From positions 248,001-312,000 of the forward strand of contig CAWAMR010000007.1 of assembly GCA_963783095.1 (NCBI GenBank): a stretch of DNA of 64,000 nucleotides, written 5' to 3'. Below are positions 28,101 to 35,707 of this stretch, piece by piece (the first letter of the stretch is position 1; every line of letters begins with the position of its first letter). The position numbers and the translations under genes are program-made. The notes under the pieces were generated by a model. That model was given only the letters and a program-made list of their open reading frames with translations. It was not told the origin of the DNA and did not search any database. Origin of the DNA: CAWAMR01 sp963783095 (GTDB lineage Bacteria > Planctomycetota > Planctomycetia > Gemmatales > Gemmataceae).

Positions 28101-30210
28101 GAAGACAACCGCCAACCAGACCTACAACCAGGGCATCACGCTGACGGCGGACAGCACCTTACAGAGTACCAGTGGTTCGGGCACGATCGACTTCGCCAGC
28201 ACGGTTGATGGCGGGCATAACCTGACCGTGAACGCGGGTTCGGGCGGCACGGATACCTTCAACGCGGCGGTCGGTTCAGGCACGGCCCTTACTTCGTTGA
28301 CCACGACCGGCCTTGTGAATCTCAACGCCGGGATCAAAACGACAGGTAACCAGACCTACAACCAGGGCATCACGCTGACGGCGGATTCGACGCTGCAAAG
28401 CACGAGCGGCTCGGGCGTGATCGACTTCGCATCGACGGTCGATGGCGGGCATAATCTCATTGTGAACGCCGGAAGCACCGGCACCGACACCTTCAACGCG
28501 GCGGTCGGTTCCGGCACGGCGCTCACTTCGCTGACCGTCACCGGCCTGACCAACATCAACGCGGGCATCAAGACGACAGCCAACCAGACCTACAACCAGG
28601 CCGTGACTCTCACTAGCGATGCCACGCTGCAAAGCACGAGCGGCAGCGGTACGATCAACTTCGCATCGACCATCGACGGCGGGCATAAGCTCGTGGTGAA
28701 CGCCGGAAGCACCGGCACGGATACGTTCGCTGCCAACGTGGGCAGCGGCACCGCGCTCACCAGCATGACGACCACCGGCCTCGTTAATCTCGGCGGCAAC
28801 GTGAAGACGACAGCTAACCAAACTTACAACCAGGCCGTGACCCTTACCGCTGATGCAACGCTCCAAAGTACCAGCGGCTCGGGCACGATCGACTTCGCTA
28901 GCACCGTGGACGGGGCGCATAACCTCACCGTAAATGTTGGGAGCGGCGGCACTGATACCTTCGGTGGCAACTTGGGTAGTGGCACGGCACTCACTTCTCT
29001 CACGGTTACCGGTCTCACCAACATCAACTCGGGCATCAAGACGACCGCGAACCAGACCTACAACAATGCCGTGACGCTCACTAGCGATAGCATCCTCGAT
29101 TCGAGCGGCGGCAACGGCAACATCCACTTCGTCAGTACCATCAATGGGGCGCATGCATTGACGCTGACCTCGGGCACCGGCACGGATACTTTCTCAGGCA
29201 TCGTCGGCGGTACGGCACTGTCCAGTCTCGCCGACACGGCAAGCCACATTGACCTGAATGGTGGAAGCATCGCGACGACCGGCAATCAGACCTATACGGG
29301 AGCGGTGCTGCTCGGGGCCGACACGACGCTCGATTCCAGCGGCAGCAACGGCAACATCCATTTCACAAGTACGGTCGATGGGGGACATTCCCTGACCCTC
29401 ACCTCGGGCACCGGCACGGATACCTTCTCGGGTGCGGTTGGAACCACGGCGCTATCCAGCCTCGCAGATACGGCCAGCCATATCGACCTGAACGGCAGCA
29501 GCGTCACCACCACCGGCAACCAGACCTATTCGGGTGCGGTACTGCTCGGGACTGACACGACGCTCGACTCCAGCGGTAGCAACGGCAACATCCATTTCAC
29601 TAGCACGGTAGATGGAACACATGCCCTCACGCTGACTTCCGGCACCGGTGCCGATACGTTCTCGGGTGCCGTCGGAGGAGGTACGCCTCTTACCGGGCTA
29701 TCCATCGCCGCCGGGGGCGGGATTGCCTTCGATGGCAATGTAAACGCCGCCACGATTCTCGCCAACACCATCGCTGACAGCACGGGCAACATTACGATCG
29801 GCGCGGGCGTCACGCTGACCGCTACCGGCAACGGCAACGCACTCGTCCTGGCATCGGGAGAGAACCTCGTCAATAATGCCGGGGCCGGGGCGTTATCGGC
29901 AGCGTCGGGCCGCTGGATCGTCTATTCCACCAATGTGGCCAATGATACCGGCGGCGCGGCGACGCTGAACCCGGCGCAAACGATCAACAACAAGACCTAT
30001 GGTTCGCTGGCTCCTTCCAGCATCGTGCCTGCGACGTATAACGGCACGCAAAACACCTGGGTCTATAGCAGTGTTGAAACAGGCACGATCACCTTTACCG
30101 CCAATAATCTCAGCATCACCTACGGCAACACGCCCACCTTTACCTATGCCTTCTTCTGCTCGACCGGCTGCACACAGAGCCAGGCAGTTGCAAGCGGGGC
30201 GTTTCGCTGA
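25099..30210 (+). CDS. FHA-type exoprotein, third frame with 78-residue tandem repeats
   Basis: Continuation of the adhesin over about 1,700 residues, starting in effect near 25055 (GTTSITASNNINLDLMGTTL). It is Gly/Ser/Thr/Asn-rich and predicted to form a right-handed beta-helix. 26509-26979 repeats the block at 23550. From 27418 the protein contains nine exact 78-residue periods, each opening with TYN, TYT or TYS. After about 30060 it enters the MBG-like C-terminal region (ITFTANNLSITYGNTPTFTY), and the frame is lost near 30205 with the last part in yet another frame. Very low Cys content (only a C-x-x-x-C near the end) is typical for secreted beta-helical adhesins. Confidence 0.8.
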   Translation: MMGTTLNVSSGHNLTLSAANALNGASVGTLGGASANGNITLTENSLSLTSVPTIQTTGNITVNEHTAGTTIGVGTNATGSLNLNDTFLSDLSSYNTLTIGDSNAGAIDINTATTIANKNLTVSGDGTIYLDKSGDTSPQTLTKNGGGTTTLTLEAGTDIVDNGAISSSGSSNLLNVLFDSDTLNGGGAINVTGNITSNGGYITLGGDETTPTNIVAGTGYAVGDASSTSTAVSNSSNFNAGVVIKNASLNSGAGNIIINGSDSGGAQTSGVDTGIYFGGTGSITTTSGNTSLNGIGGSGSSGFNFGLTLDGGGGSLTTGSGAIALTGTGGTSGSNNSGISLYNSSQILSTGIGTITLTGTGGSGTSNYGVVSSLGSNAIGGGSDTGSITLNANTLSLANFAINTTGNVTFAPHTANTSIAVAGTGSTLNITSGTGSILANTSAGSITIGNSSDSGAMTVNAYSTWTTAVSFISGNSGSITVSGAQSGSGSFTFTGPTTLSAGVASTGSGSAILFNNAVTLGASDTVSSTNGNITFSSTVDGTSSGVQSLTVNSGTGTTTFTGKVGNGTPLNNLTITADSLTLGNNVFGTGTLTIAPSTASTNLHINDGTSSGLYLTSAEQGYIQNDWTAIVLGSTSDTGTMTVGASTWTSPISFNANASGSIAVTGAQLGNGSLTYTGPTTLSASVTSTGSGSAIAFNSAVIIGASDTITTSNGNVTFGSTVNDTTSNTDALTIAAGSGVVTFGSTVGSTKLASLTTTGPTTLDANVTTGGNQTYNSAVTIGADATLQSTSGSGVIDFASTVDGAHNLTVNAGSAGTDTFNAAVGSGTALTSLTVTGLVNLGGNVKTTANQTYNQGITLTADSTLQSTSGSNTIDFASTIDGGHNLIVNAGSGGTDTFNAAVGSGTALTSITTTGLVNLNGNVKTTANQTYNQGITLTADSTLQSTSGSNTIDFASTIDGGHNLIVNAGSGGTDTFNAAVGSGTALTSITTTGLVNLNGNVKTTANQTYNQGITLTADSTLQSTSGSGTIDFASTVDGGHNLTVNAGSGGTDTFNAAVGSGTALTSLTTTGLVNLNAGIKTTGNQTYNQGITLTADSTLQSTSGSGVIDFASTVDGGHNLIVNAGSTGTDTFNAAVGSGTALTSLTVTGLTNINAGIKTTANQTYNQAVTLTSDATLQSTSGSGTINFASTIDGGHKLVVNAGSTGTDTFAANVGSGTALTSMTTTGLVNLGGNVKTTANQTYNQAVTLTADATLQSTSGSGTIDFASTVDGAHNLTVNVGSGGTDTFGGNLGSGTALTSLTVTGLTNINSGIKTTANQTYNNAVTLTSDSILDSSGGNGNIHFVSTINGAHALTLTSGTGTDTFSGIVGGTALSSLADTASHIDLNGGSIATTGNQTYTGAVLLGADTTLDSSGSNGNIHFTSTVDGGHSLTLTSGTGTDTFSGAVGTTALSSLADTASHIDLNGSSVTTTGNQTYSGAVLLGTDTTLDSSGSNGNIHFTSTVDGTHALTLTSGTGADTFSGAVGGGTPLTGLSIAAGGGIAFDGNVNAATILANTIADSTGNITIGAGVTLTATGNGNALVLASGENLVNNAGAGALSAASGRWIVYSTNVANDTGGAATLNPAQTINNKTYGSLAPSSIVPATYNGTQNTWVYSSVETGTITFTANNLSITYGNTPTFTYAFFCSTGCTQSQAVASGAFR
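26509..26979 (+). repeat. 471-bp internal repeat of the adhesin, copy 2
   Basis: Second copy of the block at 23550-24020, equal in length. The copies are about 3 kb apart, so recombination between them would delete one LamG domain and the DNA between. Confidence 0.75.
27418..29757 (+). repeat. 234-bp tandem repeats in the adhesin
   Basis: Unit starts, each at a T-Y codon pair, fall at 27418, 27652, 27886, 28120, 28354, 28588, 28822, 29056, 29290 and 29524, exactly 234 bases (78 codons) apart. The units starting at 27652 and 27886 are identical over nearly their whole length after the first 40 bases, pointing to a recent duplication. The last three units diverge (LDSSGSNGNIHF in place of LQSTSGS...IDF). 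Confidence 0.9.
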
Positions 30211-30236
30211 CCAGCGCCGGTAACGCCGGCAGCAAC

Positions 30237-31034
30237 GTGGGTACTTACAGCATTGCCGCAGCCGCCGGGTCGCTGACGTTCAATGCGCTCTATAGCGGCT
30301 ACACGATTGACTATGTCTCCGGCACACTGACCGTCAACAAGGCGACCCTGACCGCCACCGCCGATAACAAAACCCGCACGCAGGGCCAGGCCAACCCCAC
30401 ATTCACGGCGAGCTATAGCGGCTTTGCCAATAACGACACCGCCTCGGTCATCAGCGGCCTGAGCCTCACCAGCCCGGCCAATACGTCTTCGGCACCCGGC
30501 ACCTACAGCATTACCGCAAGCGGCGCGACGGCAGCCAATTACAACATTGATTACGTGAATGGCATACTGACTGTCACCTCGGCCTTTGCCAATATCCCGC
30601 AGACGGTGATCCGCGTCTCGCAGAATGCCGCACTTAATGACAGTTTCGGCACTGCATCGCCCGTCAATACCGGGTTCAGCAACAGCTTCGCGAGTTCTTC
30701 GCCCATCACTGTTTCACCGGCTCCGGCAAGCACCGGCAGTCTCAACACTTCTTCGCCAGCCAACATTCCGCCGGCTCCCGCCACCAATACGACCATCGAT
30801 ACGAACACTCCGCCTGTGAACCTACCGGTCAATGATAACGATCCGCATGCTTCAACACACGATTCGCTTTCGACCCTGTCGCCCTCCGCATCTGGCGATC
30901 CCGATGCGCCGCAACCCGTCTATCGGCATGAGGCCGACATTCTGCCCGCGCCCGGCTGGGATAACTGGTTGATGATCGACCCGGAACTGGCGAGACGAAT
31001 GGATCTCGATGCCGCAATGGCAGTGCAATTCTGA
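30237..31034 (+). CDS. FHA-type exoprotein, C-terminal frame with MBG domains
   Basis: Last part of the adhesin, about 265 residues. YSIAAAAGSLTFNALYSGYT ends one MBG-type repeat. KATLTATADNKTRTQGQANP with FTASYSGFANNDTASVISGL and NYNIDYVNGILTV form a full MBG domain, a module common at the C-terminus of large bacterial surface proteins. A Ser/Pro/Thr-rich linker and a short acidic end (DPELARRMDLDAAMAVQF) follow, ending at 31034. The frame joins the preceding part near 30205-30237. There is no LPxTG, PEP-CTERM or transmembrane anchor, so the protein is either released or held by its secretion partner. Confidence 0.75.
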   Translation: MGTYSIAAAAGSLTFNALYSGYTIDYVSGTLTVNKATLTATADNKTRTQGQANPTFTASYSGFANNDTASVISGLSLTSPANTSSAPGTYSITASGATAANYNIDYVNGILTVTSAFANIPQTVIRVSQNAALNDSFGTASPVNTGFSNSFASSSPITVSPAPASTGSLNTSSPANIPPAPATNTTIDTNTPPVNLPVNDNDPHASTHDSLSTLSPSASGDPDAPQPVYRHEADILPAPGWDNWLMIDPELARRMDLDAAMAVQF

Positions 31035-31054
31035 AGCGGTGTTGGATGAGTGGG

Positions 31055-31621
31055 TTATTGAATGATGATGTTCTTGAACAGCACATCGTTGATCTGGACG
31101 GGAGCGAGCGTTTTTTCGGCCAGCCTCATCAACTCCTCGCGCAGATGCTCGGTGCCAGCAGCACCATTGATATCGATGGGATGCAGTTCCCGCAGGTAAG
31201 TCGTGAACGCATCGAGCGCCCTCGGCAAGTTTGCCTCAATCTTCGGGACATCCTCCTTGTGTGCCAGTTCAAGCAGGATGGTCATTTTCAGGAAGGCGGG
31301 TTGTTTGCCAACCGGAGCGAGGTTCACGACGAAATCAGGCATGGTATAGAAGTTGGGTTTATCCAGGGGGTTTCCGTCTGGGCCGAGTTCCACTTCCGAG
31401 CTTTCCTTGTGTTTGCCCGAAAGCGTCACATAGACACCAGTGACGGCTGCGAGCAGAACGACCAGTGCAGCCGCACCCATGATAATCAGCTTTTTCCTAG
31501 CTTTCTTAGGTACTCGATCGCCTTCTTCGGAAACGGTTTCGGTGGGCGGTTCCTTGCCTTCCTCGGCTGTGGGAGGTTCGGGCTCTTTCGCTTTTGGCTG
31601 GGCCTTCGCCAAACTTGCCAC
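31055..31621 (-). CDS. FliL-family membrane protein
   Basis: A 188-residue protein with a GTG start at 31621, two bases after the stop of the Skp-like gene, so the two form an operon. An acidic, Pro-rich cytoplasmic tail (1-40) is followed by one transmembrane helix (LIIMGAAALVVLLAAVTGVY) and a periplasmic domain with the FliL pattern: FYTMPDFVVNLAPVG, KMTILLELAHKEDVPKIEAN, then PVQINDVLFKNIIIQ at the end. FliL normally surrounds the flagellar stator. No other flagellar gene lies in this window, and the gene sits between the two halves of a secretion system, so here it may support another envelope machine. Confidence 0.75.
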   Translation of the reverse strand: MASLAKAQPKAKEPEPPTAEEGKEPPTETVSEEGDRVPKKARKKLIIMGAAALVVLLAAVTGVYVTLSGKHKESSEVELGPDGNPLDKPNFYTMPDFVVNLAPVGKQPAFLKMTILLELAHKEDVPKIEANLPRALDAFTTYLRELHPIDINGAAGTEHLREELMRLAEKTLAPVQINDVLFKNIIIQ

Positions 31622-31623
31622 GC

Positions 31624-32205
31624 CTACTTCTCTTCCTTATCGAACTGGATGTCCACCTTGGGCAGCTTGGCATCAAGGCGGCGAATGGCTTCCGAGGTAA
31701 TGTCGAGGGCTTTCGCGGCATAGAAGGACTGCTCCAAAGGCAGCACGGCCACGAAATGGTTTTCCGCCGCGATGTCGGCCACCTGGGCGCGCAAGGTTTG
31801 CTGCACCTTCTGTCCCGCAGGCGCGAGGGCCGTGTTCAGCGCCGCCTGGCGTTGCTGCATCTGCGCATTCCAGTCGGCGATCTTTGCCTGGAACGCCTGG
31901 TTCTTAGCTTCATATTGTTCCGCCGTCAGGGAACCCTGTTGCTTCTTGAGTTCCGTTTCCTCCTGTTTGAATTCCTTGAACTTGGCTTCGGTGGCATCCT
32001 GCATTTGCTTCTGTTTGGGCGCGACCTGCTCGTTGATCGATTTTCCCGCCTGTGATTCCTGCATGACTGCCGCGAAATCGACGAAGGCGATGTTGCCGGA
32101 GCTTTGTTTGCTATGGCCATTCATGACATAGACGGCGGTGAGCAGCGATATTCCGATGGCAATAAAGCCGAGGGCGGTGTGATAAGGAGAGGGTTGCGGA
32201 GACAT
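31624..32205 (-). CDS. OmpH/Skp-like periplasmic chaperone
   Basis: A 193-residue protein. An N-terminal membrane anchor or signal (LGFIAIGISLLTAVYVMNG) precedes a domain with the Skp opening NIAFVDFAAVMQESQAGKSI. Then comes a long charged coiled coil (about 65-150, KFKEFKQEETELKKQQGSL, rich in Gln/Lys/Glu) and a C-terminal strand region. Skp is a trimer that carries unfolded outer-membrane proteins across the periplasm. The gene is divergent from the TpsB gene (273 bases between starts) and upstream of the FliL-like gene. This context suggests help in folding the TpsB barrel or carrying the giant exoprotein. The retained anchor is less usual for Skp, which is soluble. Confidence 0.75.
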   Translation of the reverse strand: MSPQPSPYHTALGFIAIGISLLTAVYVMNGHSKQSSGNIAFVDFAAVMQESQAGKSINEQVAPKQKQMQDATEAKFKEFKQEETELKKQQGSLTAEQYEAKNQAFQAKIADWNAQMQQRQAALNTALAPAGQKVQQTLRAQVADIAAENHFVAVLPLEQSFYAAKALDITSEAIRRLDAKLPKVDIQFDKEEK

Positions 32206-32478
32206 GGTTCTATCCTGTGTCGTTGTTGGATAGGGCCACTATGCAAAAGAATGGTTAATATTCGGTAAAGCAGCAGCACAATTTTCTGGTACTTGCATCG
32301 CTACTTCTCGGAGTTCACCGGACGGTTTGCTCGCCGTCCCCGCGCAGGCTGAATGACCTACCTAGCAGGTAGGACAAAATCCTCGTAAGCACCCATGAAC
32401 CCTGACATTTACCAATGCTTAACCCGGAAGTGCTTTTATTCAGTTGACAGAGTCCGTTTCAATCGAAGTAACTAAGGC

Positions 32479-34173
32479 ATGAAGCAGAAGAACCGGCACC
32501 TCACACTTGGCACCACCATAAGCATCGGTACATGGCTCATGCTGTGCCCTGCGGCATTCGCACAGATTATTCCCGGCCCGGCGGACGTGGGCAGGATCAG
32601 GCCCGAAGAAACACTACCGCCGCCAGATCACAGCAACGACCGGGAGGTGGCTTTGCCTTCCTTCGTAGTCACGACGACGATACCGGAAGCCGCCAAGGAG
32701 ATTCATTTCATCCTGAAGGAAATCCGCCTCGACGGCATGACGGCGTTTACGGCGCAGCAACTGGCCGACATCTACGCCCCGTACATGGGCCGGGAAGTGA
32801 CGCTGGACGTTGCCTGGATGATCGCAGGTGCCATCACCGAGCGTTACCGCAATGCCGGCTACTTTCTCTCGCGGGCATACCTGCCCCCGCAGGAGATCGA
32901 CAACGGCGTGATAACCATCAAGGTCACCGAAGGCTATGTCGGCAAGGTGGACATGCCCGAGGACATCCGGGCTTCACGGGTGGTTAGGGCCTATATCAGT
33001 CGGTTGTTGGCGCAAAGACCCTTAACGTCGGATGCGATGGAAAGGTTTCTGCTTCTCCTGAACGATCTGCCGGGATACGCTTTCAGCGGCACGCTTTCAC
33101 CTTTGGAGGGAGCCGATGAAGGTGCCGTAAGACTGACGCTGGTGCCCGTTCCCAAAGAAAGCAAGGGGTCGATCGGGTTCGATAATTACTCCTCGCGTTA
33201 CCTGGGACCGAGCGAATTCTCCGCCTCCTATTCGACCAGCCTGCTGCCGTTGCAACAAACCACGCTCACCGGCCTGTCGAGCGCGCCTGTCAACAAATTG
33301 CGTTACGGCACCGTCGATCATTCCGCCGTCATAGCCCCCGACTTGACGCTCGATGCCAATGGCGGCGTCACCGAAGCTTATCCGGGATTCACGCTAAAGC
33401 GTTACGACATCGACAGCACGGCAACTTCCGCCGGGGTTGCGCTTATCTACCAGTGGATTCGCCAGCGGCAGGAAAACCTATCGTTCAAACTTGACTTCGA
33501 TGAAAGGGATGTCATCAGCGACATCCTGCACACGCCGCTCACGCGCGACTATATCCGCGCTGTGCGCGCCAGCGTGACCGGCGACCTCACGGATCGCTGG
33601 CAGGGCTATAACACCGGCACCTTGACCGTAAGCCAGGGAATCAATGGATTAGGTTCCAGCCAGAAAGGCGATCTCGACCTGTCGCGAGCACAGGCAAGGC
33701 CGGATTTTGCCAAGTTTGAATGGTCGCTGTCCCGCCTCCAGGGCATCACGAACGACTGGGCGGTGCAGATGGCCACCGCCGGGCAGTTATCCTCCGGCAC
33801 GCTCTATTCGTCGGAGGAGTTCGGCTATGGCGGGCAGGCGTTCGGGCGCGCCTACGATTCGTCGGACATCACCGGCGACCGTGGCGTCAGCGGCTCGCTG
33901 GAACTGCGGTATAACGGCTATGCCACCCTGCAACCCATCAGCCTCCAGCCCTATGCGTTCTACGACATTGGCGAGGTGTGGAACGATGCCATCGGTCAGG
34001 TCAAAAGCGAATCAGGTGCCTCCGCCGGTCTTGGCATCCGGGGCAATGGCCCATACGGTTTGAACGGCAATCTCGGGCTCGCCTGGCCGCTGACACGCGA
34101 GATCGCAACGCCCCTCTACCCCGGCGGCAAGGAAGGCCCCCGCATCCTGCTGCAAGTATCCAAGGGATTCTGA
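32479..34173 (+). CDS. TpsB/FhaC/ShlB-type outer-membrane transporter
   Basis: A 564-residue protein with a cleavable signal (cleavage likely after AFA at about 28). A POTRA_2 domain follows (FILKEIRLDGMTAFTAQQLA, then GYFLSRAYLPPQEIDNGVIT and VTEGYVGKV). The rest is a 16-stranded-barrel ShlB domain with alternating aromatic strands, the lid-loop region GRAYDSSDITGDRG and a C-terminal Phe. TpsB proteins secrete one partner exoprotein across the outer membrane; the partner here is the FHA-type protein ending 1.4 kb upstream. The length matches the family and the frame is intact. The operon is interrupted by the Skp/FliL pair on the other strand, so TpsA and TpsB need separate promoters. Confidence 0.9.
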   Translation: MKQKNRHLTLGTTISIGTWLMLCPAAFAQIIPGPADVGRIRPEETLPPPDHSNDREVALPSFVVTTTIPEAAKEIHFILKEIRLDGMTAFTAQQLADIYAPYMGREVTLDVAWMIAGAITERYRNAGYFLSRAYLPPQEIDNGVITIKVTEGYVGKVDMPEDIRASRVVRAYISRLLAQRPLTSDAMERFLLLLNDLPGYAFSGTLSPLEGADEGAVRLTLVPVPKESKGSIGFDNYSSRYLGPSEFSASYSTSLLPLQQTTLTGLSSAPVNKLRYGTVDHSAVIAPDLTLDANGGVTEAYPGFTLKRYDIDSTATSAGVALIYQWIRQRQENLSFKLDFDERDVISDILHTPLTRDYIRAVRASVTGDLTDRWQGYNTGTLTVSQGINGLGSSQKGDLDLSRAQARPDFAKFEWSLSRLQGITNDWAVQMATAGQLSSGTLYSSEEFGYGGQAFGRAYDSSDITGDRGVSGSLELRYNGYATLQPISLQPYAFYDIGEVWNDAIGQVKSESGASAGLGIRGNGPYGLNGNLGLAWPLTREIATPLYPGGKEGPRILLQVSKGF

Positions 34174-34315
34174 TGGTTGTGGCCATTTGCGGGCATGACA
34201 GCACTATGACGCGAAACTTGGCAAGTGGTCTCTATCCACTCGCGGCATATGGTCTTGCTTACCGGAACGGGCCATTTGCCTCACTCAAAGAGGCGGCTTT
34301 GGATCAACCGCTTGT

Positions 34316-35543
34316 TCAGGTCGAGCCAGTCCCGATACTCAACGCCAATCCGGAAGTGCGCGGATTGGTCGAAGGGTCGAGGAGCTTGGAAAGATCGGCA
34401 TAAAGAGGAGCCTTGGCAAGCAACTCCTTGTCCGAGAGGACGCTGGAACGCACCGGCAGGAGATACTGGGACGGCTTATCGCCTGCGGGTAGTAAACACT
34501 CAAGAACCGTGTCTTTGGTTGCGCAGAGGTTGGCAAGTTCCACCGCCAGCTTTCTGCGTTCTCCACGGACGTTCGTGTTCACTCCGAGCATATCGACAAA
34601 CAAGCTGTTCACCCGGTTCTGGTCGGCCATGGGTAAATCGCGGACTGCGCAGATTGGCGTGGATATCCTTCGGGATGAAATAGAGCCGTTCGCTGTAACC
34701 GACCAATGCCCGCCCCTTACCGGCTCCGAACCATGCAGGTCGTTTGGGTGGAGCGCCGTAGGGTTCGGTAAACAGGGCTTGGGGCTTGCCGGCAGTGCGG
34801 GCGAGTAGCCTCAGATCATTCAGCCCGCCCGTGTCGAGTTCAATGGCGGTGGGCAATTTCGGGCGGACGGTGTATTTTCCGGTCAGGTCGGCGAACGCAT
34901 CGAGATAGAGGCAAGCGCAGTCAGTGCCGCCCGACATGTCGATGAGCAGTCCTTTCCCGTCTTCCGGAACGGGCTCCTTTTGTCCCTCCATCAATTTCCT
35001 CGGACCATCGCCGAGCACTTTATGCAGGCCCGGCAACCCCACGGCCTCGGCCAACTCCTTATCGTCCTTGCGATAGATCAGCACATAGGTGCAGGCTAAG
35101 CGTGGGATCGCGTAGACCCGTCCATCCACCAAACTGCCCTTCCAGGCAAAGTCGAGGATGTCTTCCGATTGTTGAACCTCGTCCTGCGATAATGGACTGA
35201 CAAAGTTGTTTCGGACGTAGTATTCAAGACCGATCGAGTCGAACTCGAACACGTCGAGGTCGTCGGGCGGATCCTGCTTGTAGGAATCGAACTTCGAGCC
35301 GTCCACGAATTCCAGGGGAACGTCGGGATGAAGTTGCTTCCACCGTTTCGAGATTATCTGCTGGATCAATGCCGGATCAGGGACGTAGGGGAAAAGGCTG
35401 ATGCGAAGGGGGCGTTGCCGGGGTGTCGCCGGAGGGTCGGCAGCGGGAACAGGAGCCGGGTCAAGAATTCCCGCAATGGTTCCGATAGACAGGAAAGCGG
35501 CGAGAACCGCCCACGTCAATCGCCGAGATGAAAACACCATCAA
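34316..35543 (-). pseudogene. thiaminase I (thiamine pyridinylase), frameshifted near 34640
   Basis: The fold is that of a periplasmic binding protein. The enzyme cleaves thiamine by swapping the thiazole for a nucleophile. A signal peptide (hydrophobic 9-28) is followed by RISLFPYVPDPALIQQII and DPPDDLDVFEFDSIGLEYYV. Then comes VYAIPRLACTYVLIYRK, with the Cys that corresponds to the catalytic one, then GLLIDMSGGT, and GYSE with the catalytic-base Glu. The C-terminal end (KPSQYLLPVRSSVLSDKELL, then PLYADLSKLLDP) continues in another frame to 34316. These blocks match the Paenibacillus thiaminolyticus enzyme as I remember it. No thiamine biosynthesis or uptake gene is near. The frameshift lies in the last quarter and could be a sequencing error. 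Confidence 0.82.
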
Positions 35544-35707
35544 TGCACTCCTATTGAGGACAATTCCTGCGGGTTATCATAGCATTGGTTCAAGATATAA
35601 AACCTTTTTTGCGCTCAACCCCTGCACTGGATTTGAGAAATAACAGTCCGACAGAGGCGATTTCTGCATCCCTCTCACTTCTACTTGCCGGATTTCGGTT
35701 GGCGAGT

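Noticed and set aside
26566..29154. Two long minus-strand frames (316 and 292 codons) inside the tandem repeats
   Set aside because: They repeat with the same 234-bp period as the adhesin and are simply its antisense reading.
27418..29757. CRISPR array
   Set aside because: The repeats are 234 bp, coding and contiguous, with no short repeat/spacer alternation and no cas genes. The 21-bp repeats at 39494 also lack spacers.
31055..32205. Flagellar gene cluster
   Set aside because: Only a FliL-like gene is present; no motor, rod, hook or export genes are found in the window.
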